In this document: one piece after another, positions 1 through 6,915 of the stretch | How the letters are laid out: every line of letters starts with the position of its first letter | Numbering within the stretch: position 1 is the first letter of the stretch | Assembly: GCA_035651755.1 (NCBI GenBank) | Contig: DASRFA010000044.1 | Coordinates: 69,105 to 133,104 of the forward strand | DNA: 64,000 nt | Direction of reading: 5' to 3' | Origin: DASRFA01 sp035651755 | GTDB lineage: Bacteria; Desulfobacterota; Binatia; UBA12015 | The notes under the pieces: model-generated | What the model was told of the DNA's origin: nothing | Databases searched by the model: none | The model's input: only the letters and a program-made list of their open reading frames with translations | Position numbers and translations under genes: made by a program

Positions 1-1
1 G

Positions 2-490
2 GAGCCGCAGGCGATCTTCTCGCCGTCGCCCAAGGTCCCGGGCGTCGACGGCCGGAAGATGAGCAAGAGCTACGGCAACGCGATCTTCCTCGACGAGGAT
101 CCCGCGTCGATCGAGGCCCGGCTCACGCGCATGGCGACCGATCCGCGCCGCGTCCGGCGCACGGACCCGGGCGATCCCGAGGACTGCCCGGCGTTCAACC
201 TCCACCGCGTGTACTGCACGCCCGAGGAGATCGCGTACGTCACGGAGGGATGCCGGACGGCGGGCATCGGCTGCGTCGACTGCAAGCGGGTGATGATCAA
301 GCACGTCATCGCCGACCTCGCCCCGCTGCGCGAGCGGCGCCGCGAGCTCGCCGAGCGACCCGGGCTCGCGCGCGAGGTGCTGGCGGCCGGGACGGCGCGG
401 GCCCGGCGCGTCGCCGAACGGACGATGGCGGACGTCCGCGCGGCGATCGGCATCGGCGGACCGCCCGAGCCGTCGGGGAGATCGTCGTGA
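2..490 (+). CDS. trpS: Tryptophanyl-tRNA synthetase, C-terminal part (5' end outside window)
   Basis: This is the 3' part of a class I aminoacyl-tRNA synthetase that charges tRNA-Trp in the cytoplasm. The frame is open from base 2, so the gene begins upstream of the window. The KMSKS catalytic loop is intact (KMSKSYGN, coded from base 56). It is followed by the family's Asp/Pro-rich stretch (TDPRRVRRTDPGDP) and a Cys-containing helical segment (GCRTAGIGCVDCK). The stop TGA overlaps the GTG start of scpA as GTGA, which implies translational coupling. The last 20 or so residues are low-complexity. Identification is firm; only the missing N-terminus cannot be judged. Confidence 0.93.
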   Translation, partial: EPQAIFSPSPKVPGVDGRKMSKSYGNAIFLDEDPASIEARLTRMATDPRRVRRTDPGDPEDCPAFNLHRVYCTPEEIAYVTEGCRTAGIGCVDCKRVMIKHVIADLAPLRERRRELAERPGLAREVLAAGTARARRVAERTMADVRAAIGIGGPPEPSGRSS

Positions 491-1257
491 GCGATCCCTA
501 CACCGTCAAGCTCGAGATGTTCGAGGGGCCGCTCGACCTGCTCCTGCACCTCATCAAGAAGCACGAGGTCGACGTCTACAACGTCCGGATCGCCGACATC
601 ACCGACCAGTACCTGGCCTACCTCTCGCAGGCGCAGGACCTGAACCTCGACATCGCCGGCGAGTTCCTCGTGATGGCGGCGACGCTCGTGTACCTGAAGT
701 CGCGCGCGCTGCTCCCGGCCGACGAGCGCGACGAGCTCGAGGACGAGGAGCCGCTCGACCCCGAGGCCGAGCTCATCCAGCAGCTCGTCGAGCACGAGCG
801 CTTCCAGAAGGTCGCGGCGGCGCTGGCGTCGCGGCCGGTGCTCGGGCGCGACGTCTTCGCGCGCTCGCTCGCGGAGACGGTCGATGGCGAGCTCACCGAG
901 CCGATGCGTCCGGTCACGGTCGGCGAGCTGCTGCTCGCGCTCGAGCGCGTGCTCGCGCGGCGCGCGGCGGCGCTCGTGCACCGCGTGCAGGGCGAGAAGC
1001 TCGACATCCGGGACGGCCTCCGCATGGTGATGCGCTACCTGCGCGCTTCCGGCCGGGCGACCTTCGACGAGCTCTTCCCGGAGGACGCGTCGCGCATGCA
1101 CGTCGTCGTCGTGTTCCTGGCGCTCCTCGAGCTCATCAAGAACGGCGCCGTCACGGCGACGCAGGGCGAGGCGTACGGGACGATCGACATCGCGCTCGTC
1201 CGCGACGTCGACCCGGACGAGCTGCTCGCGGTCGGGACGCAGGAGGGCGTGGGGTGA
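487..1257 (+). CDS. scpA: Segregation and condensation protein A (ScpA)
   Basis: ScpA is the kleisin subunit of the bacterial SMC condensin and bridges the SMC heads with ScpB during chromosome segregation. The 256-residue product opens with the family hallmark VKLEMFEGPLDLLLHLIKKH and then IADITDQYLAYL. The C-terminus carries the winged-helix segment that contacts the SMC head. The GTG at 487 was chosen because it overlaps the trpS stop and places the conserved N-terminus right after the start; the open frame runs further upstream but only as a shadow of trpS. The stop overlaps the scpB GTG start by four bases, so scpA and scpB are one translational unit. Confidence 0.95.
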   Translation: MSDPYTVKLEMFEGPLDLLLHLIKKHEVDVYNVRIADITDQYLAYLSQAQDLNLDIAGEFLVMAATLVYLKSRALLPADERDELEDEEPLDPEAELIQQLVEHERFQKVAAALASRPVLGRDVFARSLAETVDGELTEPMRPVTVGELLLALERVLARRAAALVHRVQGEKLDIRDGLRMVMRYLRASGRATFDELFPEDASRMHVVVVFLALLELIKNGAVTATQGEAYGTIDIALVRDVDPDELLAVGTQEGVG

Positions 1258-2222
1258 CGCGCGATCACGACGAAGAAGAGACCGCGGGCGAGGAAGCGGA
1301 AGCCTCGAGCCCGCTCGCGCGCCGCATGGCCGACGCGATCGCCGATCACGCCGATCGCACGCACGCCGGCGGCGACGAGCCGCCAGACGGCGACGACGAG
1401 CGCGCGGCCGCGGGCGAGGCCGGCGACGAGGCCGAAGCGCCGGAGGCGCCCGGCGACGGCCCGCCCCTCGCCACGGTGCTCGAAGCGGTCCTCTTCGCGG
1501 CCGCCGAGCCGGTCCCGCTCGGCCGGCTGACCCGGATCCTCTTCCCGTGGACGCGGGCGGCTGTCGCCGAGGCGCTCGCGGGCTTGGCGACGGAGCTCGC
1601 GGAGGGCACGCGCGGCGTCCGGCTGGTCGAGACCGGAAGCGGCTTCCAGCTCCGATCCGCATCGGAATGCGCGCCGTGGATCCGGAAGTTCTTCACGGAG
1701 AAGCCGCCGCGCCTCTCGCGCCCGATGCTCGAGACGGTCGCGATCGTGGCCTATCGCCAGCCGGTCACGCGCGGGGAGATCGAGTCCATCCGGGGCGTCA
1801 ACTGCGACGCGGTCCTGAGCGCGCTCGTCGGGCGCGGGCTCGTCCGGATCGTGGGCCGGCGCGAGTCCCCGGGCAGGCCCCTCGAGTACGGGACGACGCC
1901 CGAGTTCCTGGACCTCTTCAGCTTGCGCGACCTCTCCGAGCTTCCGCCCTTGCCCGATCCGGCGGCGCTCGCCAGCCTGATCGACGGCGACGAGGGAGAA
2001 CCGGAGGAGAGCGGTGAGCCAGCCGGTGCGGACGAAGAGCGAAGAGACGAAGCCGTCGAGCGCGAGGCCGGAGCGGCTGCAGAAGATCCTGAGCCAGGCG
2101 GGGCTGGCGTCGCGCCGCACGGCGGAGGACCTGATCCGAGCGGGCCGGGTGCGGGTGAACGGGAAGGTGGTGCGGGAGCTCGGGACGAAGGCCCACCCGA
2201 CGCTCGACCGCGTCACGATTGA
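1254..2222 (+). CDS. scpB: Segregation and condensation protein B (ScpB) with long acidic tails
   Basis: ScpB dimerises through winged-helix domains and binds ScpA in the SMC complex. The conserved body runs from about residue 70 (LATVLEAVLFAAAEPV) through TVAIVAYRQPVTRGEIESIR, the family signature, to TTPEFLDLFSLRDLSELP near residue 230. The first 70 residues are acidic and Ala-rich. The frame continues about 70 codons past the start of rluB, giving a 209-bp same-strand out-of-frame overlap. The ScpB tail there is Gly/Pro/Glu-rich and not conserved-looking, whereas the rluB frame encodes a clear S4 domain. The overlap could be real or could reflect an indel that removed an earlier ScpB stop. 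Confidence 0.93.
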   Translation: MTRDHDEEETAGEEAEASSPLARRMADAIADHADRTHAGGDEPPDGDDERAAAGEAGDEAEAPEAPGDGPPLATVLEAVLFAAAEPVPLGRLTRILFPWTRAAVAEALAGLATELAEGTRGVRLVETGSGFQLRSASECAPWIRKFFTEKPPRLSRPMLETVAIVAYRQPVTRGEIESIRGVNCDAVLSALVGRGLVRIVGRRESPGRPLEYGTTPEFLDLFSLRDLSELPPLPDPAALASLIDGDEGEPEESGEPAGADEERRDEAVEREAGAAAEDPEPGGAGVAPHGGGPDPSGPGAGEREGGAGARDEGPPDARPRHD

Positions 2223-2937
2223 CGGCCGCCCCGTACGCGCGACGCGCCTGCGCTACATCGCGTACCACAAGCCGGTCGGGGTGGTGAGCACGATGGACGA
2301 TCCCGCGGGACGTCCCGCGATCGGCGACGTCGTGCGCGGCCTCCGCGAGCACGTGTTCCCGGTCGGGCGGCTCGACTTCGACTCGAGCGGCCTCCTCCTC
2401 CTCACGAACGACGGCGAGCTCGCGCAGCGCCTGACCCATCCGCGCTACAAGGTCGCGAAGGTCTACCGCGTCAAGGTGCGCGGTCATCCGAGCGAGGAGG
2501 CGCTCGAGCGCCTCCGGCGAGGCGTCCGCCTCGAGGACGGGGTGACCGCTCCGGCGGAGGTCGCGGTCGAGCAGCGGCTCGAGAAGAAGACGCGCCTCCG
2601 GATCGCGCTCCGCGAGGGCCGATCGCGTCAGGTCCGGCGCATGTGCGAGGCGGTCGGACACCCCGTCGACCGCCTTTCGCGGATCGCCGTCGGCCCGATC
2701 CGGCTCGGCTCTCTCCCGCCCGGCGAGCTGCGAGACTTGACGGCGCACGAGGTGCTGGCCCTCCGGCATGCGACCCGCGGCGGCAGGGATGCGGGCGGCG
2801 CGGGCGCCGAGCCGGCGAATCCCGTGCGCGACGGGGTGCGCGCGGCGCCCGAGCGGAGCGCTCCACGGCGGCGAGCGAGACCCGGCGCCAGCGCGCCGCG
2901 CCGGCGCGCAGCTCAGAGCGACGTCGCCCGCAGCTGA
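2014..2937 (+). CDS. rluB: 23S rRNA pseudouridine synthase, RsuA/RluB family
   Basis: A pseudouridine synthase expected to modify a uridine in 23S rRNA. An N-terminal S4 RNA-binding domain (RLQKILSQAGLASRRTAEDLI, residues about 21-65) is followed by the catalytic domain with the RsuA-family motif GRLDFDSSGLLLLTNDGEL, whose second Asp is the nucleophile. The motif REGRSRQVRRMCEAVGHPV marks the RluB/RsuA subfamily. The start is the GTG at 2014, inside scpB; even if a later start were used, the S4 domain still lies inside the scpB frame. The last 40 residues are Arg/Ala-rich. The 3' end overlaps the convergent sugar kinase by 25 bp. RluB is favoured over RluE or RsuA by the usual scpAB neighbourhood. 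Confidence 0.92.
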   Translation: MSQPVRTKSEETKPSSARPERLQKILSQAGLASRRTAEDLIRAGRVRVNGKVVRELGTKAHPTLDRVTIDGRPVRATRLRYIAYHKPVGVVSTMDDPAGRPAIGDVVRGLREHVFPVGRLDFDSSGLLLLTNDGELAQRLTHPRYKVAKVYRVKVRGHPSEEALERLRRGVRLEDGVTAPAEVAVEQRLEKKTRLRIALREGRSRQVRRMCEAVGHPVDRLSRIAVGPIRLGSLPPGELRDLTAHEVLALRHATRGGRDAGGAGAEPANPVRDGVRAAPERSAPRRRARPGASAPRRRAAQSDVARS

Positions 2938-4433
2938 TCGTAGATCTCGCGCCAGCGCGCGTAGTGCGCCTCGTAGCGCTCGCGCACGTCGTCGGCGGCC
3001 GGCGCGAGCGGACGCCGGCGCACCATCGCGCTCGCGGCGTCCGCGACCGACGGATGCGTGCCCTCGCCGGCGGCCGCCAGCACCGCGGCGCCGAGCGCGG
3101 TCGCGTTCGGCTCCTCGGAGACGAGCAGCGGCCGCGGCAGGAGGCGCGCGAACGTCCGCAGGAGGCCCGGGCTCCGCGTCATCCCGCCCGACAGCGTGAG
3201 CGTCCGGATTTGCGACCCGAGCAGCGCCTCGATCTGCTCGACGTTCCCGCGCACCGCGCAGGCGACGTTCTCCTGGAAGGCCTTCAGCAGCGTCGCGCGC
3301 GTCGGCCGCGCCGTGAAGGTCGGCATGCGGAAGAGAAATCCCACCGCCTGGCTCGGGTTGAAGGTCATGAGGTCGAAGATCTGCGGCCCGAGGGCGCTGA
3401 ACGCCGGCTCCGGATCGTCACCGAGCCGTTCGATCTCGTCCTCGGCGCGCGCGAAGCCGCCGTCGTCCGTGAACCCGACGAGGTCGAGCAGCCACTGGTA
3501 CGCGATCCCCGTGTCGCCGCCGTTGCTCTCGAGTGTCCAGCGATCGCGCACGACGTGGCAGCCGGTCCAGAGGCGTCCCGAGCCGTCGATGACGGGCGCG
3601 TCGGTGACCGCCATGACCGGCGTCGTCGTCCCGAGGACGGCGCCCGCGTGTCCGGGCGCGACGACGTCCGAGCCGAGGAGCGCGCACTGCGTGTCGGCGC
3701 CGCCCGCGAAGACCGGCGTCCCGGCCGCGAACCCGGTCGCTGCCGCCGCCGCACCGGTCACGCCGCCGATCCGCGTCCCGGGCTCGACGACCGGCGGCAG
3801 CAGGCGATCGTCGACCTCGAACAGGTCGAGCGTCTCCCGGCTCCAGCAGCGTCCGGGGACCTCGAGGAAGAGGGACTCCCCCGCGTTCGACGGCTCCGAG
3901 ACGAGCTCGCCCGTCAAGCGATAGGCGAGCCAGTCGGTGAGCGTGAGGACGGTCGCGATCGCGGGGCGGTCGGCCTGCGAGCGGTGAACGAGGAGGCGTG
4001 CGAGCGACGACACGAAGGGCGGCCAGTGCCCGCTGATCGCGACCGCGCGCGCGACGTCGAGCTTCCCCATGATCTCGAGCGCGCCCGAAAAGCCGCGCCC
4101 GTCCATGTTGGGGCCGGCGTACACCTCGCGTCCCGCCGCGTCGAGGAACACCGTGCCGAGGCGCTGCGCCGTCGTCGAGACGCCCCGCACGGCGGACGCC
4201 GGGACGCCGGCCTGCGCGAGCGCCGAGCGCGCGCAGCGCGCCAGGAGCGACCAGAAGTGGTCGGGATCGAAGCTGTAGCCCCGCGTCAGGCCGGCCATCT
4301 CGAACGGCTCGTCCCGGTACGTCCACGGCGCCCGCTCCACGGCGAGGCAGCGCCCGCGCGCGTCGAACAGCGCGCACTTGCCGCCGCCGGTCCCATAGTC
4401 CAGCGCGGCGAACACCGGGTCGCGATCGCTCAT
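2913..4433 (-). CDS. FGGY-family carbohydrate kinase
   Basis: A cytoplasmic sugar or polyol kinase of the ASKHA fold, 506 residues, close to the usual 480-520. The N-terminal ATPase domain begins ALDYGTGGGKCALFDARG. The FGGY signature region of the second domain lies around TLSGGMTRSPGLLRTFARLL, followed by EEPNATALGAAVLAAAGEG. The ATG at 4433 was chosen because it lies just before the conserved N-terminus, rather than an upstream ATG that would add 12 unconserved residues. The substrate is not obvious: the GADTQCALLGSDV segment resembles the xylulokinase/erythritol-kinase side of the family. It lies downstream of the pcm operon across a 468-bp repeat-bearing gap, so it is probably transcribed separately. 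No sugar transporter or isomerase adjoins it. Confidence 0.88.
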   Translation of the reverse strand: MSDRDPVFAALDYGTGGGKCALFDARGRCLAVERAPWTYRDEPFEMAGLTRGYSFDPDHFWSLLARCARSALAQAGVPASAVRGVSTTAQRLGTVFLDAAGREVYAGPNMDGRGFSGALEIMGKLDVARAVAISGHWPPFVSSLARLLVHRSQADRPAIATVLTLTDWLAYRLTGELVSEPSNAGESLFLEVPGRCWSRETLDLFEVDDRLLPPVVEPGTRIGGVTGAAAAATGFAAGTPVFAGGADTQCALLGSDVVAPGHAGAVLGTTTPVMAVTDAPVIDGSGRLWTGCHVVRDRWTLESNGGDTGIAYQWLLDLVGFTDDGGFARAEDEIERLGDDPEPAFSALGPQIFDLMTFNPSQAVGFLFRMPTFTARPTRATLLKAFQENVACAVRGNVEQIEALLGSQIRTLTLSGGMTRSPGLLRTFARLLPRPLLVSEEPNATALGAAVLAAAGEGTHPSVADAASAMVRRRPLAPAADDVRERYEAHYARWREIYDQLRATSL

Positions 4434-4462
4434 CGCCGTCGTTGTCGGGGATGGCCGCCCGC

Positions 4463-4532
4463 GAGGCAAGCCGGCGCGACGCTTGCCGCCGCGCCGCGTC
4501 GCGCTGCGCGGTGGCGCGGTGCCTCACCGCGC
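4463..4532. other. Two adjacent perfect inverted repeats upstream of the sugar kinase
   Basis: Two hairpin-forming sequences lie 30-100 bases upstream of the kinase start. The first has arms GGCAAGC (4465-4471) and GCTTGCC (4481-4487). The second has arms GCGCGGTG (4514-4521) and CACCGCGC (4525-4532) around a CCT loop. They sit between the kinase start codon and the 128-bp palindrome. No T-tract follows, so they are not classic terminators. They could be leader structure of the kinase mRNA or decayed repeat sequence. Confidence 0.5.
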
Positions 4533-4549
4533 TCGGTGGAGCGCCGTGC

Positions 4550-4677
4550 GCGGGCGGGTCGCTGCGTGTGCGAGCCCGGCGACTCCTGTCGGAGTCGGCC
4601 TCCGCTTATCTCAATTCCAAGGAAGGCCGCCTCCTCCAACGTCGCTGCCGTGCTCGCACACGCACCGACCCGCCCGC
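4550..4677 (-). repeat. 128-bp near-palindromic element, copy A
   Basis: Outer arms of 31 nt (4550-4580 and 4647-4677) are complementary at 29 of 31 positions. Inside them a second stem is separated from the outer one by an internal loop, and the apex lies around 4608-4618. A second element of exactly the same length is at 45568-45695. Read on the minus strand, copy A carries AGCGACGTTGGAGGAGGCG on the left and TCCGACAGGAGTC on the right, both also found in copy B on the plus strand. The rest of the stems differ between copies but remain self-complementary within each. The element lies 225 nt downstream of the pcm stop, in the sense direction of that operon. It carries no ORF of note and no T-tract. 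Confidence 0.8.
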
Positions 4678-4776
4678 AGCTGCGTAAGCGGCACTCGGCA
4701 CGCTTCCGCGCGCGCGACCGCTCCCGGCCGCCGCCGGCGGCCGTCCGCGGTCGCAGGCACCTTGCGAACGCGGGAC

Positions 4777-4824
4777 GTGCTGCCGTAGCGCCGCGCGGCG
4801 AGCCGCGCGAGCGGCCACCGGCGC
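4777..4824 (+). repeat. G+C-rich hairpin core repeat, copy 1 of 3
   Basis: A stretch of about 48 bp centred on the palindrome CGCGCGGC-GA-GCCGCGCG (4791-4808 region), preceded by GTGCTGCCGTAGCG and followed by AGCGGCCACCGGCGC. Near-identical copies lie at 10789-10837 and 45478-45524. This copy sits between the 128-bp element and pcm. Together with the hairpins and the 128-bp palindrome, it makes up nearly all the recognisable content of the 4434-4901 gap, in which I see no gene. Confidence 0.72.
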
Positions 4825-4901
4825 CGTCGCGCGAACGACGACGCCGGCTCGCGCGGCACGTGCGTTCCCGCTCCCGCCGCGCTCCAGACGGTCGAGGCGT
4901 C

Positions 4902-5708
4902 TCAGCGCTCGGGCGTTGCGCTCACCATCGGGACGAAGCGGACGCCGCCCAGGAGCTCGCGATCGAGGGCCGGGCCGTGCTTCGTCCAGCGGGCGAGGAT
5001 CTGGTCGTCGGCCTCGCCGACCGGCGCGACCAGGATGCCGCCGTCCGCGAGCTGCTCGACGAGCGTCGCGGGCAGCTCGGGCGGCGCCGCGGTCAGGAGG
5101 ATGCGATCGAACGGAGCGAGCTCGGGCCAGCCGCGGTAGCCGTCGCCGATGCGCACCTGGACGTTCCGGTACCCGAGGCGCGCGAGCCGCTCGCGCGCCT
5201 CCTCGCCGAGCGGCGCCACGATCTCGATCGTGTCGACCTCGCGCGCGAGCCGCGACAGCACCGCCGCCTGGTAGCCGGAGCCGGTGCCGATCTCGAGCAC
5301 GCGCTCGTCGCCGCGGAGGCGCAGCGCGTCCGTCATGATCGCGACGACGGTCGGCTGCGAGATCGTCTGGCGATGGCCGATCGGGAATGCGTTGTCCGCG
5401 TAGGCGTCGGCGAGGCCCGTGCCCGGCATGAAGAGGTGGCGCGGGACCTCGCGCAGCACCGCGAGGACCTTTGGATCGAGGCCGGGGGTCGTGCGCGCGA
5501 CCTGCTCGACGAGGCGGCCGCGCGCCGCGCGCGCGTCGGGGCCGTCTTCGGATGCCGGGGAAGCGCCGGCCGTCGCCCCGGATGCGGGAGCGCGCGGCCC
5601 GGCCGGGCGCTCGCCGTCGCCGCTCGCGCACGCGGCGAGGGCGCCGAGCCACGCGCTCGCGACGACCAGCGCGAGCGCGGTCCCGAACGAGAGGGCGATC
5701 GGCGCCAC
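4902..5708 (-). CDS. pcm: Protein-L-isoaspartate O-methyltransferase, predicted lipoprotein
   Basis: This enzyme uses S-adenosylmethionine to methylate isoaspartyl residues in damaged proteins. The SAM-binding motif I LEIGTGSGYQAAVLS is intact near residue 140, preceded by FPIGHRQTISQPTVVAIMT, the family's substrate-contact region. Unlike the usual cytoplasmic form (about 210 residues), this 268-residue protein begins with a hydrophobic helix ending in a lipobox (LGALAAC, Cys near residue 27) and a Pro/Ala-rich linker. This suggests export and lipid anchoring, acting on envelope proteins. Exported Pcm-like proteins occur in some Gram-negative lineages. It is the last gene of the nadA operon, 10 bp after the flippase-like gene. 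Confidence 0.9.
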   Translation of the reverse strand: MAPIALSFGTALALVVASAWLGALAACASGDGERPAGPRAPASGATAGASPASEDGPDARAARGRLVEQVARTTPGLDPKVLAVLREVPRHLFMPGTGLADAYADNAFPIGHRQTISQPTVVAIMTDALRLRGDERVLEIGTGSGYQAAVLSRLAREVDTIEIVAPLGEEARERLARLGYRNVQVRIGDGYRGWPELAPFDRILLTAAPPELPATLVEQLADGGILVAPVGEADDQILARWTKHGPALDRELLGGVRFVPMVSATPER

Positions 5709-5718
5709 CGCCGGCCTC

Positions 5719-6915
5719 CTAGCGCGCCTTCAGCGACGGCGCGGCGGCGAGCGGCAGTCGACCCGTCGCCCGCAGCATGCCGCGGAAGAAGACGAGGCTC
5801 ACGAGGAAGGGGACCGCGTAGTACGCGAAGCGGAAGATGAGGACCGCGATGACCGCCGGCTCCAGGGGGACGCCGAGCGTCACGAAGACCGTCGTCATCG
5901 AGCCCTCCAGGATCCCGATGCCGGCGGGCGTGAGCGAGATCAGCGAGGACAGGATCCCGATCGCGAAGCCGACCGCGACCAGCGGGAACGGCACCGCGCG
6001 ATGCACGCACCAGAACGCGCCCCAGAGGACGCCGAGCGTGACGATCCAGTCGAGGACGATCCAGAGCGCGGGCGCGATCATCCGGCGCCAGCGCGCGATC
6101 ATGAAGTCGAAGCCCCGGTCGACGTTGTGGAGGACCCTCCAGAGCCGGATCCGCCGCGGCAGGCGGTGCTGCGGCAGGAAGCGCCGCGCGACCGAGTGCG
6201 CCGCCACGATCGCCCACACGAGGAACTTGCGGCGCACCGCGGGACGGAAGAGCAGCACCAGGCAGAGGAGGGTCGCGAGGACGAACGCGGCGAGGAGGAT
6301 CGCCGCCGAAACGAGCGCCGCCGTCCCGAGCGACCCGTGCGTGAGCAGGAAGTAGAAGCCCATCGCGAGGAAGAACAGCAGCACGAGGTTCGTGAGGAGT
6401 CCCTGCACGAACGAGATCGTGACCGCCGTGCCGACCGGGATGCCGTGCTGTCGGAAGAAGTACATCCGGAACGCGAAGCCGGAGAGCCCGCCGGTCGCGA
6501 CCAGGTAGTTGACGGTATTCGAGACGAACGTGATCCGGAGCATCGCCGGCAGGCCGATCGGCGTGCCCGCCGCCTGCGCGATCCCCTCGTAGGAGAGGGC
6601 CATCAGCACGTAGCTCAGGAGGGTCGCGCCGATCGGGACGCAGAGGCGCGGCCAGGCGATGCTGGATGCGACCCGGAGGAGCTGGCGGCCGTCGCTGTAC
6701 GCGAACAGGAGCCCGAAGCCGACGATCCCGAACACCGCGGCGAGGATCGCGAGGTTCCGGCTCGGGCGCGTCGAGATGCCGGCCTCGGGGACGAGCTCGT
6801 CCACCGCCGCCGGCGCGCGATCGTCCGGAGGCCCCTGGCCGTCCGCCCGCGCGCGCTCGGGATGGCGCTTCGCGGAGGGCATCAGCCAGTCGGCGTCCTG
6901 TCGCTCAGCGTCCAC
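5719..6915 (-). CDS. Lysylphosphatidylglycerol synthase TM-region / flippase-like (UPF0104) membrane protein
   Basis: A 398-residue polytopic inner-membrane protein with about eight hydrophobic helices starting near residue 55 (LAILAAVFGIVGFGLLFAYS). The pattern VSNTVNYLVATGGLSGFAFRMYFFRQHG matches the glycine-rich loop of the YbhN/UPF0104 family, which shares its fold with the membrane part of MprF. Another conserved patch is ISLTPAGIGILEGSMTTVFV. The first 50 residues are polar and low-complexity. No soluble aminoacyl-transferase domain follows, so a lipid-modifying role cannot be claimed; a lipid flippase-like role is an inference from the family. Its start overlaps the preceding membrane gene by 11 bp. 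Confidence 0.85.
   Translation of the reverse strand: MDAERQDADWLMPSAKRHPERARADGQGPPDDRAPAAVDELVPEAGISTRPSRNLAILAAVFGIVGFGLLFAYSDGRQLLRVASSIAWPRLCVPIGATLLSYVLMALSYEGIAQAAGTPIGLPAMLRITFVSNTVNYLVATGGLSGFAFRMYFFRQHGIPVGTAVTISFVQGLLTNLVLLFFLAMGFYFLLTHGSLGTAALVSAAILLAAFVLATLLCLVLLFRPAVRRKFLVWAIVAAHSVARRFLPQHRLPRRIRLWRVLHNVDRGFDFMIARWRRMIAPALWIVLDWIVTLGVLWGAFWCVHRAVPFPLVAVGFAIGILSSLISLTPAGIGILEGSMTTVFVTLGVPLEPAVIAVLIFRFAYYAVPFLVSLVFFRGMLRATGRLPLAAAPSLKAR

Noticed and set aside
4550..4677. Intrinsic terminator
   Set aside because: The stem is far longer than a terminator, has an internal loop conserved between copies, and no T-tract follows on either strand.
2643..5840. Open frame of 1065 codons on the plus strand
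   Set aside because: It is a shadow of minus-strand genes at high G+C: Arg/Ala-rich, no domains, and it crosses the repeat-bearing gap. Many similar long antisense frames exist in the window.
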